From: Endothia cerciana
Lineage: Eukaryota > Ascomycota > Sordariomycetes > Diaporthales > Cryphonectriaceae
DNA: 64,000 nucleotides
Assembly (NCBI GenBank): GCA_026119935.1
Contig: JALRMH010000049.1
Location: forward strand, 1-64,000
Direction: 5' to 3'
This document shows positions 33,690 through 43,279 of this stretch, piece after piece. The position numbers and the translations under genes were made by a program. The notes under the pieces were generated by a model. It saw nothing but the letters and a program-made list of their open reading frames with translations. It was not told the DNA's origin and searched no databases. Every line of letters starts with the position of its first letter. Positions within the stretch are counted from its first letter, which is position 1.

Positions 33690-34368
33690 GGAGGGCATCT
33701 TGGGCGGTGGCTTGTCGGTGAGGGCAGGGGGAAATAAGATGCGGTGTGGGTGACTGTTGCCTTGAAGTGTCTGTTCCCGGTGGCGCGGTCAGTAGGCCTG
33801 CGCATGAAGTCTATTGAGGGTGGTATAGAGAGAGATTGCAAAGTACCTTCACGGGGATTCTAGGGTGATGCAGTTGTGAAGGGCAAGATGGAGGTGAATG
33901 ATGGAGAGGATGGCTCTGTCGTTTGGGGGTTGTAGGTTTCCAAGATGGGGGTTGGTTGCGTCTCTAGACTGCCGCCTGACATGAAGGTGGATGGCCTCTC
34001 ACAGGGAGGAAGATGGTAATGGGTCCGGGAGGGGCTAAAGGCGGGATGACTAAAGGGCGCAAGGTGGGGAGGAGCTCCGGGCACTATCAGGACTGCACCA
34101 GCACCCCAGCGGTTCCTGTTAGCTGCCGGGCGTGGCGGTATCTCTTATCAGCAGGACAGGGGCACGGGGGCAGGTGGGGGTAGGGCGTGGTAAGGGGTAG
34201 TCCAGGCCTGACCCTGCTCGATGAGCCCCCTGAGAGGTTCTACCATAGTATGTGCACAGCACGTGAACCTGTCACTGTTACTTGGGACAAGGCAGCTGAG
34301 GGGCAACATGGTCCTGCCTCAGATGACCAACAGTCGTCAGTCACAGAACAGATTACAACGACATGTTC

Positions 34369-34370
<2 letters not shown>

Positions 34371-34411
<41 letters not shown>
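34371..34411 (+). repeat. (AGGC)n microsatellite
   Basis: About ten perfect AGGC units. Confidence 0.95.
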
Positions 34412-34412
<1 letters not shown>

Positions 34413-34790
34413 AGCCGTGATGCATGGCCCCCTCGTCCCTTTTGTTCGCTGTGGGCCCCTTTCACACAAGTCCTCGGGCCTACAGGAGGACAACTCTGTA
34501 CTCCCTGCGTCCTCATCATGACCGGTGAAGGCCTGACACACAAGACAAAGCTCTTTGTATGAACAGAGAAAGGCATCCATCCTCGTTTCCCTCTGGGCAC
34601 TATAGCCTCAGCCTCCCGCCCTTAATGTCTAGGGGCAGAGGGGCGCTATTGTCGGCTGCCATCCGTCGTCAAGTCACCCCAACGGGCCAGAAGCAGACGA
34701 AGGGTGTGCTGCAAGGGACTGACACCGATACCGGGAGCCCCCGGACAGCGTCATCGCTAGGCTTCCTGCAATGCTGGCAGCTGCAATTGA

Positions 34791-34822
<32 letters not shown>
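34791..34822 (+). repeat. (CCAG)n microsatellite
   Basis: Eight CCAG units. It is not the reverse complement of the nearby AGGC array, so the two do not form a hairpin. Confidence 0.9.
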
Positions 34823-35180
34823 ACAAGCGCAGCCAGCCGCGCTCCCTCGGCTATGCGCCGCGCATACGGACGGACCCAACAGGCCATGAGCTCGACAGCA
34901 GTAGAAAATCTGGTGAAGCCCACACCTGGAAACGAGGCACGGTGAGCTGACCTCGACCCGACCCGACCTGACCTGAGCCCGAACGGTGGTGTAGTAGCGT
35001 CGAGAGGAGGGCCGGATCGTGAGCAGAGAGAATCAGGTCAGATCAGACCTGTACGGACCGACCAGACTGCGAAAGCCCGTCTTGGCCAGCAACATTCGAT
35101 TCTCGGCCCGGAGGTGCCCATTAGCCTTTCGCTTCCCACCGCGCAAGCTCTGCACCAAGCTCCGTTTGTGGTGTCAGGTC

Positions 35181-35210
35181 ATGGTCCCGATGACCCTGTG
35201 CGCTGCCTAG
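35181..35210 (+). promoter_or_regulatory. Nine-codon uORF upstream of HEM13
   Basis: ATG 35181 to TAG 35208-35210 encodes MVPMTLCAA and ends 50 nt before the HEM13 start, so reinitiation is possible. Confidence 0.4.
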
Positions 35211-35260
35211 GCCGTCCGCTTCTTTTTTATACCTGCCTGGGCCACCTCCCTCTTTCGACC

Positions 35261-36615
35261 ATGGCCTCGAGGAGTCGAGCTCTGCGCTGTGCCGCGGACG
35301 GTATTTTCAGACCTCGCGCGACCTGCCCACCACGACGACCGTCGCTGTCACCCCTCTCTAGGTCGACGACCACAAGGAGGATCTGGTCGAGGTCCTCCAC
35401 AGGCCAATTGGCAGGCGACGTCCCCTCTGCGGCATCTCGGTTCCTCTATTGGACAGCAGCAACCGGCCTGCTCCTCGCCTCCTCAGCCCTCTACACCACG
35501 GTGCGGCCCCTCCCCCACCCGTCCCCGAGTCGCCCACGGGCTACTTGCTAACCCTACCGTTCTCTCCCTCCCCCCCCCAGCTCGTCCAGTACCCCACGCA
35601 ACTTGACACCATGTCCCTCCCCGAGCGCGACGCCCTCGAGAAGCGCGAGTCCGGCGTGACCGAGCAGTCGCCCATGCGCCTCCGCATGGAGAAGTTCATC
35701 AAGGGGCAGCAGCAGGCCATCATCGCGGGTCTCGCCGCCGTCGACGGCGAGCACTCCACCTTCCGCCAGGACGAGTGGGTGCGGAACGAGGGCGGCGGCG
35801 GCATCACGTGTATCCTGCAGGACGGCAACGTGTTCGAGAAGGCCGGCGTCGGCGTCTCCGTCGTCTACGGCACCCTCCCCAAGGCCGCGATCGAGAAGAT
35901 GCGGGTGAACCACAAGAACGTCGGTGGTGCCGGCGAGACCCCCGAGAAGCTCGAGTTCTTCGCCGCCGGCCTGAGCCTCGTCGTGCACCCGCGGAACCCC
36001 ATGGCCCCCACCGTGCACCTGAACTACAGGTACTTCGAGACGGCCAACCCCGACGGGACCGACGGCGCGTGGTGGTTCGGCGGCGGCGCGGACCTCACCC
36101 CGAGCTACCTGTTCGACGAGGACGCCATCCACTTCCACCGCACGCTCAAGGACGTCTGCGACAAGCACAACAAGGACTACTACCCCCGCTTCAAGAAGTG
36201 GTGCGACGAGTACTTCTACAACAAGCACCGCGGCGAGTGCCGCGGCGTGGGCGGCATCTTCTTCGACGACCTCGATGACACCGTCGCGGACAAGGAGAAC
36301 CTGTTCGCCTTCATCCAGGACGGCCTGCAGAGCTTCCTGCCGGGGTACATACCCATCATCACGCGCAGGAAGGATATGCCGTTCAACGAGAAGGAGAAGG
36401 AGTGGCAGCAGATCAGGCGGGGCAAGTACGTCGAGTTCAACCTGGTGCACGACCGCGGCACGGCGTTCGGGCTGAACACGCCCGGCGCTAGGGTCGAGAG
36501 CATCCTCATGAGCCTCCCCCTGACGGCCAGCTGGAAGTACATGTACGAGCCCGAGCCTAAGAGTCGCGAGGCGAGGCTGACGGAGATACTGCGGAAGCCG
36601 AAGGAGTGGGTGTGA
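35261..36615 (+). CDS. HEM13: Oxygen-dependent coproporphyrinogen III oxidase
   Basis: Exons 35261-35500 and 35581-36615 give 424 aa. The first exon encodes an Arg/Ser-rich mitochondrial-type presequence followed by a hydrophobic segment (LYWTAATGLLLASSALY, about residues 62-78). The catalytic part holds the family signatures GGGITCILQDGNVFEKAGVG, GAWWFGGGADLTPSYLFDED, WCDEYFYNKHRGECRGVGG and the terminal DRGTAFGLNTPGARVESILM. The enzyme oxidatively decarboxylates two propionates of coproporphyrinogen III to vinyls using O2, in haem synthesis. A presequence plus TM segment points to the mitochondrial intermembrane space, as in animals, rather than the cytosol as in budding yeast. ATG 35261 is chosen because exon 1 splices in phase; the ATG at 35611 would give a shorter form without the presequence. 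Confidence 0.95.
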
Positions 36616-37017
36616 CGTGAGGTGACGGGGGGGGGGGGCATGGATACAAAAGAAGCACCGTTTAGAGTATAGAGTTCTATTGTAAAAATGTGTGTAGTAG
36701 CGCAAGCGAAAAAGAGAAAATTAGAATTGTACAATTTCACGGTCATCGTGCCCGCCTGGATGTTCCGTGCCGTAGGTGAGGTTTTGGCCGGTTGTCCGCC
36801 GTGCGGTCCCTAGGCCGCCCGCCTTCTCATCCTCCAGCGCGCGCGACCTCGAGATCTTTACCAAAAACGAAACGCACTCGCCAAACAATGCCAGCCCTAC
36901 TCCCAACATCACGACTGAAAGCGGATCTCACACAGCTGGACACCGAAGGCGTCTAGTCCCTTTCCAAATGGCCTCAGGACATCGGACGAGCGCCGGGGAA
37001 AGAAGAAGAAGCAGAAG
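36616..37017. other. Short intergenic spacer
   Basis: Holds the HEM13 3' end (including a G10-12 run at about 36627) and the promoter of the SWIM protein. No gene seen. Confidence 0.5.
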
Positions 37018-37959
37018 ATGTCGTCACCGGCCTCCCTGCCCACGCCACGGCAGCTACTCACGTCAATCCTAGATGCCATCTCCGAGATCCCGGCCCCCGC
37101 CCCGGGCGACGCACCCAGGCAGGATCAGGCCGACCCCCGGGCCCGGCCCCCTGGGGACGGCACCAGCGTGGCGGCACCAGCGGCGCCGCCGCCGCCGACG
37201 ACGACGTCAAACCCACTCAGGCACGTCGACCCGGCCCGCCGGCACCTCTTCACAACGCTGCACGTCCTGTTCCCGTCCCTCCTCCTGCCGGCCCTGGACC
37301 TGCTGGACAGGGGCCTCGTCACGCGCCTCGACCGGGCCGGGGCCGCCGCCACGGCCGCGCAGCGCACCCACCGGGGGGCACATGACGACGTGGTGGACGC
37401 GGCGGGGGTGACCGGGGCGCACGTTTACGTCGTCCGCTCGGCCCGGAAGCCCTCCCGCCGGCCGCACAATCATCACCACCACCACCACCATCAGCGCACG
37501 GCGGGCGGCGGGGGCGGGCCGGCGGGTGACGCGGCGTCGGGGCCGGGGTCGGGACAGGGCGTGTACGTCGTCCACACGGTCGTGTGGAGCTGTACCTGCG
37601 CGGCGTTTGCCTTCTCGGCCTTCCTGCCTGGGCCCCCAACCACTTGTCGCCATCAACATCAGCCCGACCGGCCTCCCCGCGGGGCCGATGACGCGGACGG
37701 GGATGGGGAGGGAGATGAAGGCCCGGTGGGCGTGGATGTTGGCCTGGGGAACCAGGACGGTGGGAGGCCGGACGTCCGGGACTTTGGCGGGATGAGTCTC
37801 GACGGGACGGACGGGGATGGTGGTGCTGTGGTGCCGCCGTGTTGTAAGCATCTGCTGGCGTGCGTCCTGGCGGAGAGGTGTCATGCCCTTCTAGGGCGCT
37901 ACGTGAACCGCTGGGCGGTACGAAGGGAAGAGATGGCTGGGATATTTGCGGATGTATGA
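37018..37959 (+). CDS. SWIM-type zinc-finger protein (possible Shu2/Sws1-like)
   Basis: A single exon of 313 aa. The SWIM pattern CxCx(n)CxH is visible as VVWSCTCAAFAFSAF (about residue 190) and PPCCKHLLACVLAERC (about residue 274). The spacer between the metal-binding pairs is long and low in complexity, Asp/Gly-rich. The N-terminal part has PARRHLFTTLHVLFPSLLLP and a helical Leu-rich block. A seven-His run (codons CAC/CAT) lies near residue 157. Fungal proteins of this layout are usually grouped with Sws1/Shu2, the SWIM component of the Shu complex that helps Rad51 filaments in homologous recombination. That assignment rests on motif and layout only. It is convergent with RPN8. Confidence 0.65.
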   Translation: MSSPASLPTPRQLLTSILDAISEIPAPAPGDAPRQDQADPRARPPGDGTSVAAPAAPPPPTTTSNPLRHVDPARRHLFTTLHVLFPSLLLPALDLLDRGLVTRLDRAGAAATAAQRTHRGAHDDVVDAAGVTGAHVYVVRSARKPSRRPHNHHHHHHHQRTAGGGGGPAGDAASGPGSGQGVYVVHTVVWSCTCAAFAFSAFLPGPPTTCRHQHQPDRPPRGADDADGDGEGDEGPVGVDVGLGNQDGGRPDVRDFGGMSLDGTDGDGGAVVPPCCKHLLACVLAERCHALLGRYVNRWAVRREEMAGIFADV

Positions 37960-38351
37960 CACAGGCACACAGCAGTGGCCCCTGGACTGGGCCGGAAGGT
38001 TACATGGTTTGGCGGAGTCAAAGGGCAGGCCGTGGGAGGACACAAGTCTCTGGCGCACAGAGCTGCGGAGCTGAGGAGAGGCTCACAAGGAAGGCGTATC
38101 GGGCACCATAGCACGGGGGGACTCTGTCTTTTGCTTCTACTCGTGTCATTGATGATGCATGGCAGTCCCGAGTCTTGTCTGTCATGATACCCAGGGAACG
38201 CCATGAATACTACCAACCCCGCGGATTCCTTTCACCGTCCGAATCCCCGGTTCAGTTGATTTTTCTATGCCGTCTTCAAATTCATACAATGCGTCGTCAT
38301 ATCGCCACGAGCCCCGCGGTCCGCTGACCCGCTCCTCGCCCCCGCAGTCGT
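37960..38351. other. Convergent 3' spacer between the SWIM gene and RPN8
   Basis: No gene or repeat of note. Confidence 0.5.
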
Positions 38352-39565
38352 CTACTTCTTCTTCTCCTTGGAAGAACTCTCGTCCTTCTTCTCGGAACCC
38401 TCCTTGCTGACTTCTCCGTTCACGCCATTTGTCGCCTTGTCGCCGTTCACCTTCTTCTCCCCATCCTTAGCCGCGGCCTCCTCGCCCTCCTTCTTCGCGG
38501 CCTCCTTCTCCTCCGCCTGCTGCCTATTCTGGATCTTGTTCTCGATCAGGTCGTGGAACGCCGTGATCGCCCTGATCAGACTGGACAGGTAGATGGCCAT
38601 GAGCTGGTCGTTCGTCTTGATGCTCAGCGCATAGCTCAGCTCGCTCTCGCCCTTGCCCTTGGTCGGCGTCGAGAGGTTCGGCAGCAGGTTGAAGACGTCC
38701 TGCAGGTTGCCCAGGATGACGTGGTTCACGGGCAGCTTCTTGTCGAGGACCTTCTGCAGGTAGGCCTGGATGTTCTGCAGCCGGATGTGCAGGCCCTGGA
38801 GGGACTGCAGCTGGTTCGTGACGCGTGTGGACAGTGTGCCGGCCGCGACGTCCCGGATGTCGCGCAGCAGGTGCTCCACGCCTATCTCCTCTGCCTCCTC
38901 GGCCTCTATGATCGATGCGGTGTTGACAAAGGTCTTGGATGCGGTTGTGCCGTCCTATTTTTGTGTCCGTGTCAGTAATCCCGTCGGCAAGAGGTCGCGT
39001 GCCCCGGCTTGTCACATGTCAGAATCGACGTACATCCTTGATCTCGTCCACCGCGAAGTATGCATCGGTCGGCACACCAGCCTCCTTCGGTTGTACATCG
39101 ATAATGACCAGCAGGGGGTTGGGCGTGTAGCGCTTGAACAGCTCGTTGATCTTGAGGTCGGAGGCGCGCAGCTTGGGGCCCGAATGGTACCAGCCTATTA
39201 ACTTCTCCCGTGCGTTGACCTTCTTGAACATCTCATTCATGGACTCGACGTAGTTGTGATCTAGGAACCAGACGGATGGGTCCTTGTCGTCCTCCTCGAA
39301 GGGTACTGTTGCAGAGGCAGATCAGCATGTGCAGGCGGCAGGTCGCCCAGGGTGGGGTGGTGGCCCAAGTACCTGCGAAGCTGTTCGATACCCGCACGAC
39401 CTTGCCATCGTTCTGACCCAATAATACACCGACGACCCGCTTGTTCTTTGAGGATGTGGACGCTGCGCGGTTGTAGTGGTCGACCACGGACAGCAGGACG
39501 AGGGGCGCCACTGTGACCTTCCGGTCATCGACTATGGAGACCGTCTCCGATGTTGTGGTAGGCAT
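38352..39565 (-). CDS. RPN8: 26S proteasome regulatory subunit Rpn8
   Basis: Complement of exons 39373-39565, 39034-39305 and 38352-38954; 355 aa. The MPN domain starts VAPLVLLSVVDHYNR, then KRVVGVLLGQNDGK, VWFLDHNYVESMNEMF and LIGWYHSGPKLRASDLKINE. The JAMM metal-binding His residues are absent, as expected for the non-catalytic MPN partner of Rpn11. The second half carries VEHLLRDIRDVAAGTLSTRV and a helical region that contributes to the lid helix bundle. The C-terminus (last 50 residues) is a Lys/Glu/Ser-rich tail ending in KEKKK. The protein sits in the 19S lid and positions Rpn11 for substrate deubiquitination. It diverges from ADK1 across a 1.28-kb spacer. Confidence 0.96.
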
Positions 39566-40843
39566 GGTCGGATGAGGTCGAGGCTGGAGGCAGAGATGAC
39601 GGAGGGTTTGGTGCAGATGCGATCTACGGGCGTCACCGGGTGCTGATTAGCGTGGGAAGGAGGAAAGACAAATAAATTACTGGGGGTCTGGGGAGTGTTG
39701 CTGTCGATGGATGGGAGCTGTCGTTGCGTAAGTGGAAGGCTGCCTTTCGCATAGCTCAAGGTTCCTGAGCAAGGGCCATGTCGGCAGGCAGTCCTCCCGC
39801 CGCTTATGTAATGACATTGGTAGGTGGCTGCAAAGGGGTCAAACCCTCTTTGCATCTCTTTCTATTTCTTGACTTTTATTCCTTTTCTTTACACTCTGTT
39901 GAGCCCCTCTAATGATGCTCTGGCCATATTTAGCATTATTCCCATGCAGTGCTTGGACTCGACGGCATCTTCTAGCACCTTGAGAAGAGGGCTGTGAAAA
40001 TAGCACATAGAGCAGTTGACAGTGTTTGTAGAGCTACCAATTTACCCTGGTCTATAAATTATCCTTCTGGCTTGTCTGGCCAGTAGTAAATTACACACGA
40101 GGCGCCAACTGGAAAGAGTACGTCCGTATCTGGTGTGGATAGGAGATGGGGAAATCAGGAGCAAATGTCACAAGTCTCACATGTAAAAGACCATGTTGTT
40201 GGGCCGGTCTCTGTGCAGTACATATGCAGAGCCGGCGACATATTCAGTTCATCCTGGGTCCCACGGGACCGCTTGAACGAGACAACATCGTTCTCTTGTC
40301 ATTCATTGTACTTCGATGTCGGAGGAGAGGAAGTGAGAATGAGACGGGCCGAAGGAGGCTCTGCAGCGTACCTATAGCCGATGGCCCGGGCTTCAGCGCA
40401 GGTCCCCCCAGAGTCCAGCGTCAGCGGGTGCCAGGGAGAGCCCACCATAGCTGCTGTCATTGGTCAGCCCAGCTACAGAGCCGGTCCCACCCCTGATCCA
40501 TGCACTGCAAACTCCCAGGGCTCCGATGTTCAGGAACATCTTTAGCGGTACTGCGGGTGTGCGGTTCCTCCACCTCCAGCCCGCCTCTCTACATCGTGCT
40601 GTAAAAGCCGCGGCTGGATCTTGACACCCTTGGCCTTCCTAGCCTCTTGACGGCAATCCCCTCGCCTTGATTCTTGCTCTACAGCAGCCCAACAGTCCCC
40701 CTCTCCACAACAACTTCCGCCGCCGCTCCCGATCCCCTCTCCCAGTCAACAAGCTCGCCGTGCAACCCTCCACGTCGGCTTCACCAGGGCCCACTTGAGA
40801 CCCTTGCGACCGTGCCCCAAGGTTCCAGTTCCACACTGTCACG
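39566..40843. other. Divergent promoter region RPN8 / ADK1
   Basis: No gene supported in this 1.28 kb. The left part is A/T-richer, with CT-rich leader sequence near 40680-40760. Confidence 0.5.
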
Positions 40844-41920
40844 ATGGGTATAATCGAGGACGAGGTGAAGGGCCTTCACGCCAAGCTCGAGGCCCTCGAG
40901 TCGCGCATAAAAGACCTCGAGGGAAAGAAGTTCGGCGCCAAGCCCTTGACCTCGGAGCAGGTCCGCATGATCCTCATCGGTCCTCCCGGCGCCGGTTAGT
41001 GAATGGCCGGCTGTCCCCGTCGTGATCCAGGCGAGGCATGTCGTCGAGGGCAGAAGGGGCTGATTGAGTTTCCAAAACTTGCTAGGCAAGGGTACACAGG
41101 CTCCCAACATCAAGGCGAAGTTCAACTGCTGTCATCTGGTATGCCAATTGGGCGCCCCGGGTTCGGTGTTGGTCACAAAGAAGAAAGGACCGAAAATGCT
41201 GATGTGCGACTTTCTCGCAGGCAACCGGCGACATGCTGCGGTCCCAGGTCGCCAAGAAGACCCCCCTCGGCCGCGAGGCCAAGAAGATCATGGACCAAGG
41301 TGGCCTGGTCAGCGATGACATCGTCATCGGCATGATCAAGGAGGAGCTGAACAACAACCAGGAGTGCAAGGGAGGGTAAGGCGATCCCCTCCGGGTGCCA
41401 ACCACCAGGCCTCATAGACTCCGGTTGTGCTGACTTGTGAACCCTCCCCCTGCGCAGGTTCATCCTCGATGGCTTCCCCCGCACCGTCCCCCAGGCTGAG
41501 GGCCTCGACGCCATGCTCAAGGAGCGTAACCAGAAGCTGCAGCACGCCGTGGAACTGCAGATCGACGACGCGCTGCTGGTGGCGCGCATCACGGGCCGCC
41601 TCGTCCACCCGGCCTCGGGCCGCTCCTACCACACCACCTTCAACCCGCCCAAGAAGCCCATGACCGACGACATCACGGGCGAGCCGCTGATCCAGAGGTC
41701 CGACGACAACGCCGAGGCCCTCAAGAAGCGCCTCGAGACCTACCACAAGCAGACCACCCCCGTCGTGGGCTACTACCAGAAGACGGGCATCTGGAAGGCC
41801 GTCGACGCCAGCCAGGAGCCCGGACAGGTGTGGAAGTCCCTGCTGGCTATCTTCGACGGCGACGCCGCCAAGGCCAGCTCGAGCGGCTCCGGCATCCTGA
41901 GCAAGCTTGCTGGCCGCTAG
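40844..41920 (+). CDS. ADK1: Adenylate kinase
   Basis: Exons 40844-40994, 41086-41138, 41221-41375 and 41458-41920 give 273 aa. The P-loop is split by intron 1: MILIGPPGAGKGTQAP. The AMP-binding part includes CCHLATGDMLRSQVA and FILDGFPRTVPQAEGLD. The long-type LID domain is present: ITGRLVHPASGRSYHTTFNP, then PMTDDITGEPLIQRSDDN. The enzyme interconverts 2 ADP with ATP and AMP and sets cellular energy charge. Compared with yeast Adk1, it has an extra 40-residue N-terminal coiled segment (EDEVKGLHAKLEALESRIKD) and a Ser/Gly-rich tail. This is the usual layout in filamentous ascomycetes, for a protein found in cytosol and the mitochondrial intermembrane space. Confidence 0.96.
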
Positions 41921-43279
41921 GGGCGTGCGTAAGGCAGAGGAGCTGCTCGCCGCACACTCCACCAAAAACCCAACAGAAACCCATCCAGTGAGACAGACTC
42001 CGAGGAGTTACTAGAATCAGTGGAACCGGATCAGATCAATCAATAATGAAATCACGCGACCACCGAGGGCGTGCCGCAAGGCTCGAGGCCCTCTTCCGAG
42101 ACAAGATTTGAAGGCGCGGGAGACAACCGAGGCCTTGACTGTGTGGCCCGTGTAGGCACCTGGGTACCCGAAGGCTAGAGATGTATACCCTGGCAACTGG
42201 CGGCGTGTAGAATATTGATTTCGCCCGTGTATGTTACATCTGAAAAGTTCATTCGTTATTGAAAAGCTCTGGATGGTCTTCCCGAACACGGCCTCGGCCT
42301 GATATCGCACCAAGACCGCGATACCGAATCCCCGGGCTCATGCTCTTCAAACCTTTCGGGGGGGCGAAATTGTCTGCTGGACAAGGCCCCTGGGCGGGAC
42401 AAATCGTCCAATCAAGACGTGACGAGGTTTCTTACTGCGTCTTGCTCCTAAGAGGTTTGCGGAGCACTACACGCCTGGAAACGATGATGTCCCGAGTCTG
42501 GTCCAAGGGAAGATGCCCTCCAGCCCAAGACAGCCGTCAAGTAGACATCTCACTGCTGTGGGTGACCTTACTTGATCCCGAGACTGAGGCGATACTCATT
42601 CCTACTTCGCCCTGCCTCCTGAGTGCCTAGAGGCCACCGGGTACATATGATATCGATCGTAAGCTTTGATAGATGCTACGCCTCCCCATGACCATGCCAC
42701 TCCACGCCGGTCATACACATTCGAGAGACCGGCGATGCTCTCCTCTCCTCCGTCACCGACATCACTTGCCGGGTGAACCATGCTCTCCCGCTGCAAACCC
42801 CGCAAGCTGACGCTCCTCGCCTCTATCGCCCGTGCCCGTCTCAGGTGCTCCGCGCTCTCTCATCATCATCCTCGTATCCAGGTAGCTCCTATCCAGGAAG
42901 CCATGTAAGCGCCGCGCTATGTGATATATCAAAAGAAACGCACTGCCGAAGATGCCACCCCCACAACCACCACCACCACCACCACCTATACCCTCTCTCT
43001 TCCCCTCCCTCCCGCTTCTGCCCGCGGGAGTCTTTCTACTGCTGTATATATATCTATAGTCGACCGTAGCCGTAGTGGAGGGGGAAACAAGTCCTCGACA
43101 CCGCTCGAGGCAAGACAGAACAGGAAACTGGAAACCCTCTCGCGCAGCCTGACGACAGGGTTGCCGTCCCAGACACGCAGCACCATTGTTCGTAAGTGAA
43201 GCAACGGTGTGCGGGTCGTGCTGGGCGATCCGGGTCGGGACCGGAGGCTTCCTGCCAGGAACTACAGGTCCGGAAGCTC
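41921..43279. other. Convergent spacer between ADK1 and the Hook gene
   Basis: No gene supported. Contains a (CCA)n stretch at about 42958-42986 and a short (TA)n at about 43045. Confidence 0.5.

Larger units (their letters stand above)
33690..35260. other. Divergent promoter region of ATG8 and HEM13 with two tetranucleotide repeats
   Basis: No gene supported. Contains (AGGC)n at 34371-34411 and (CCAG)n at about 34791-34822. The right end has a short uORF (35181-35210) before HEM13. Confidence 0.5.

Noticed and set aside
34371..34822. AGGC and CCAG arrays as arms of an inverted repeat or mobile element
   Set aside because: They are not reverse complements of each other and no terminal repeats or transposase lie nearby.
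35554..36705. Long antisense frame under HEM13
   Set aside because: Mirror frame of a highly biased gene; Val/Leu/Glu-repetitive and no ATG-anchored domain.
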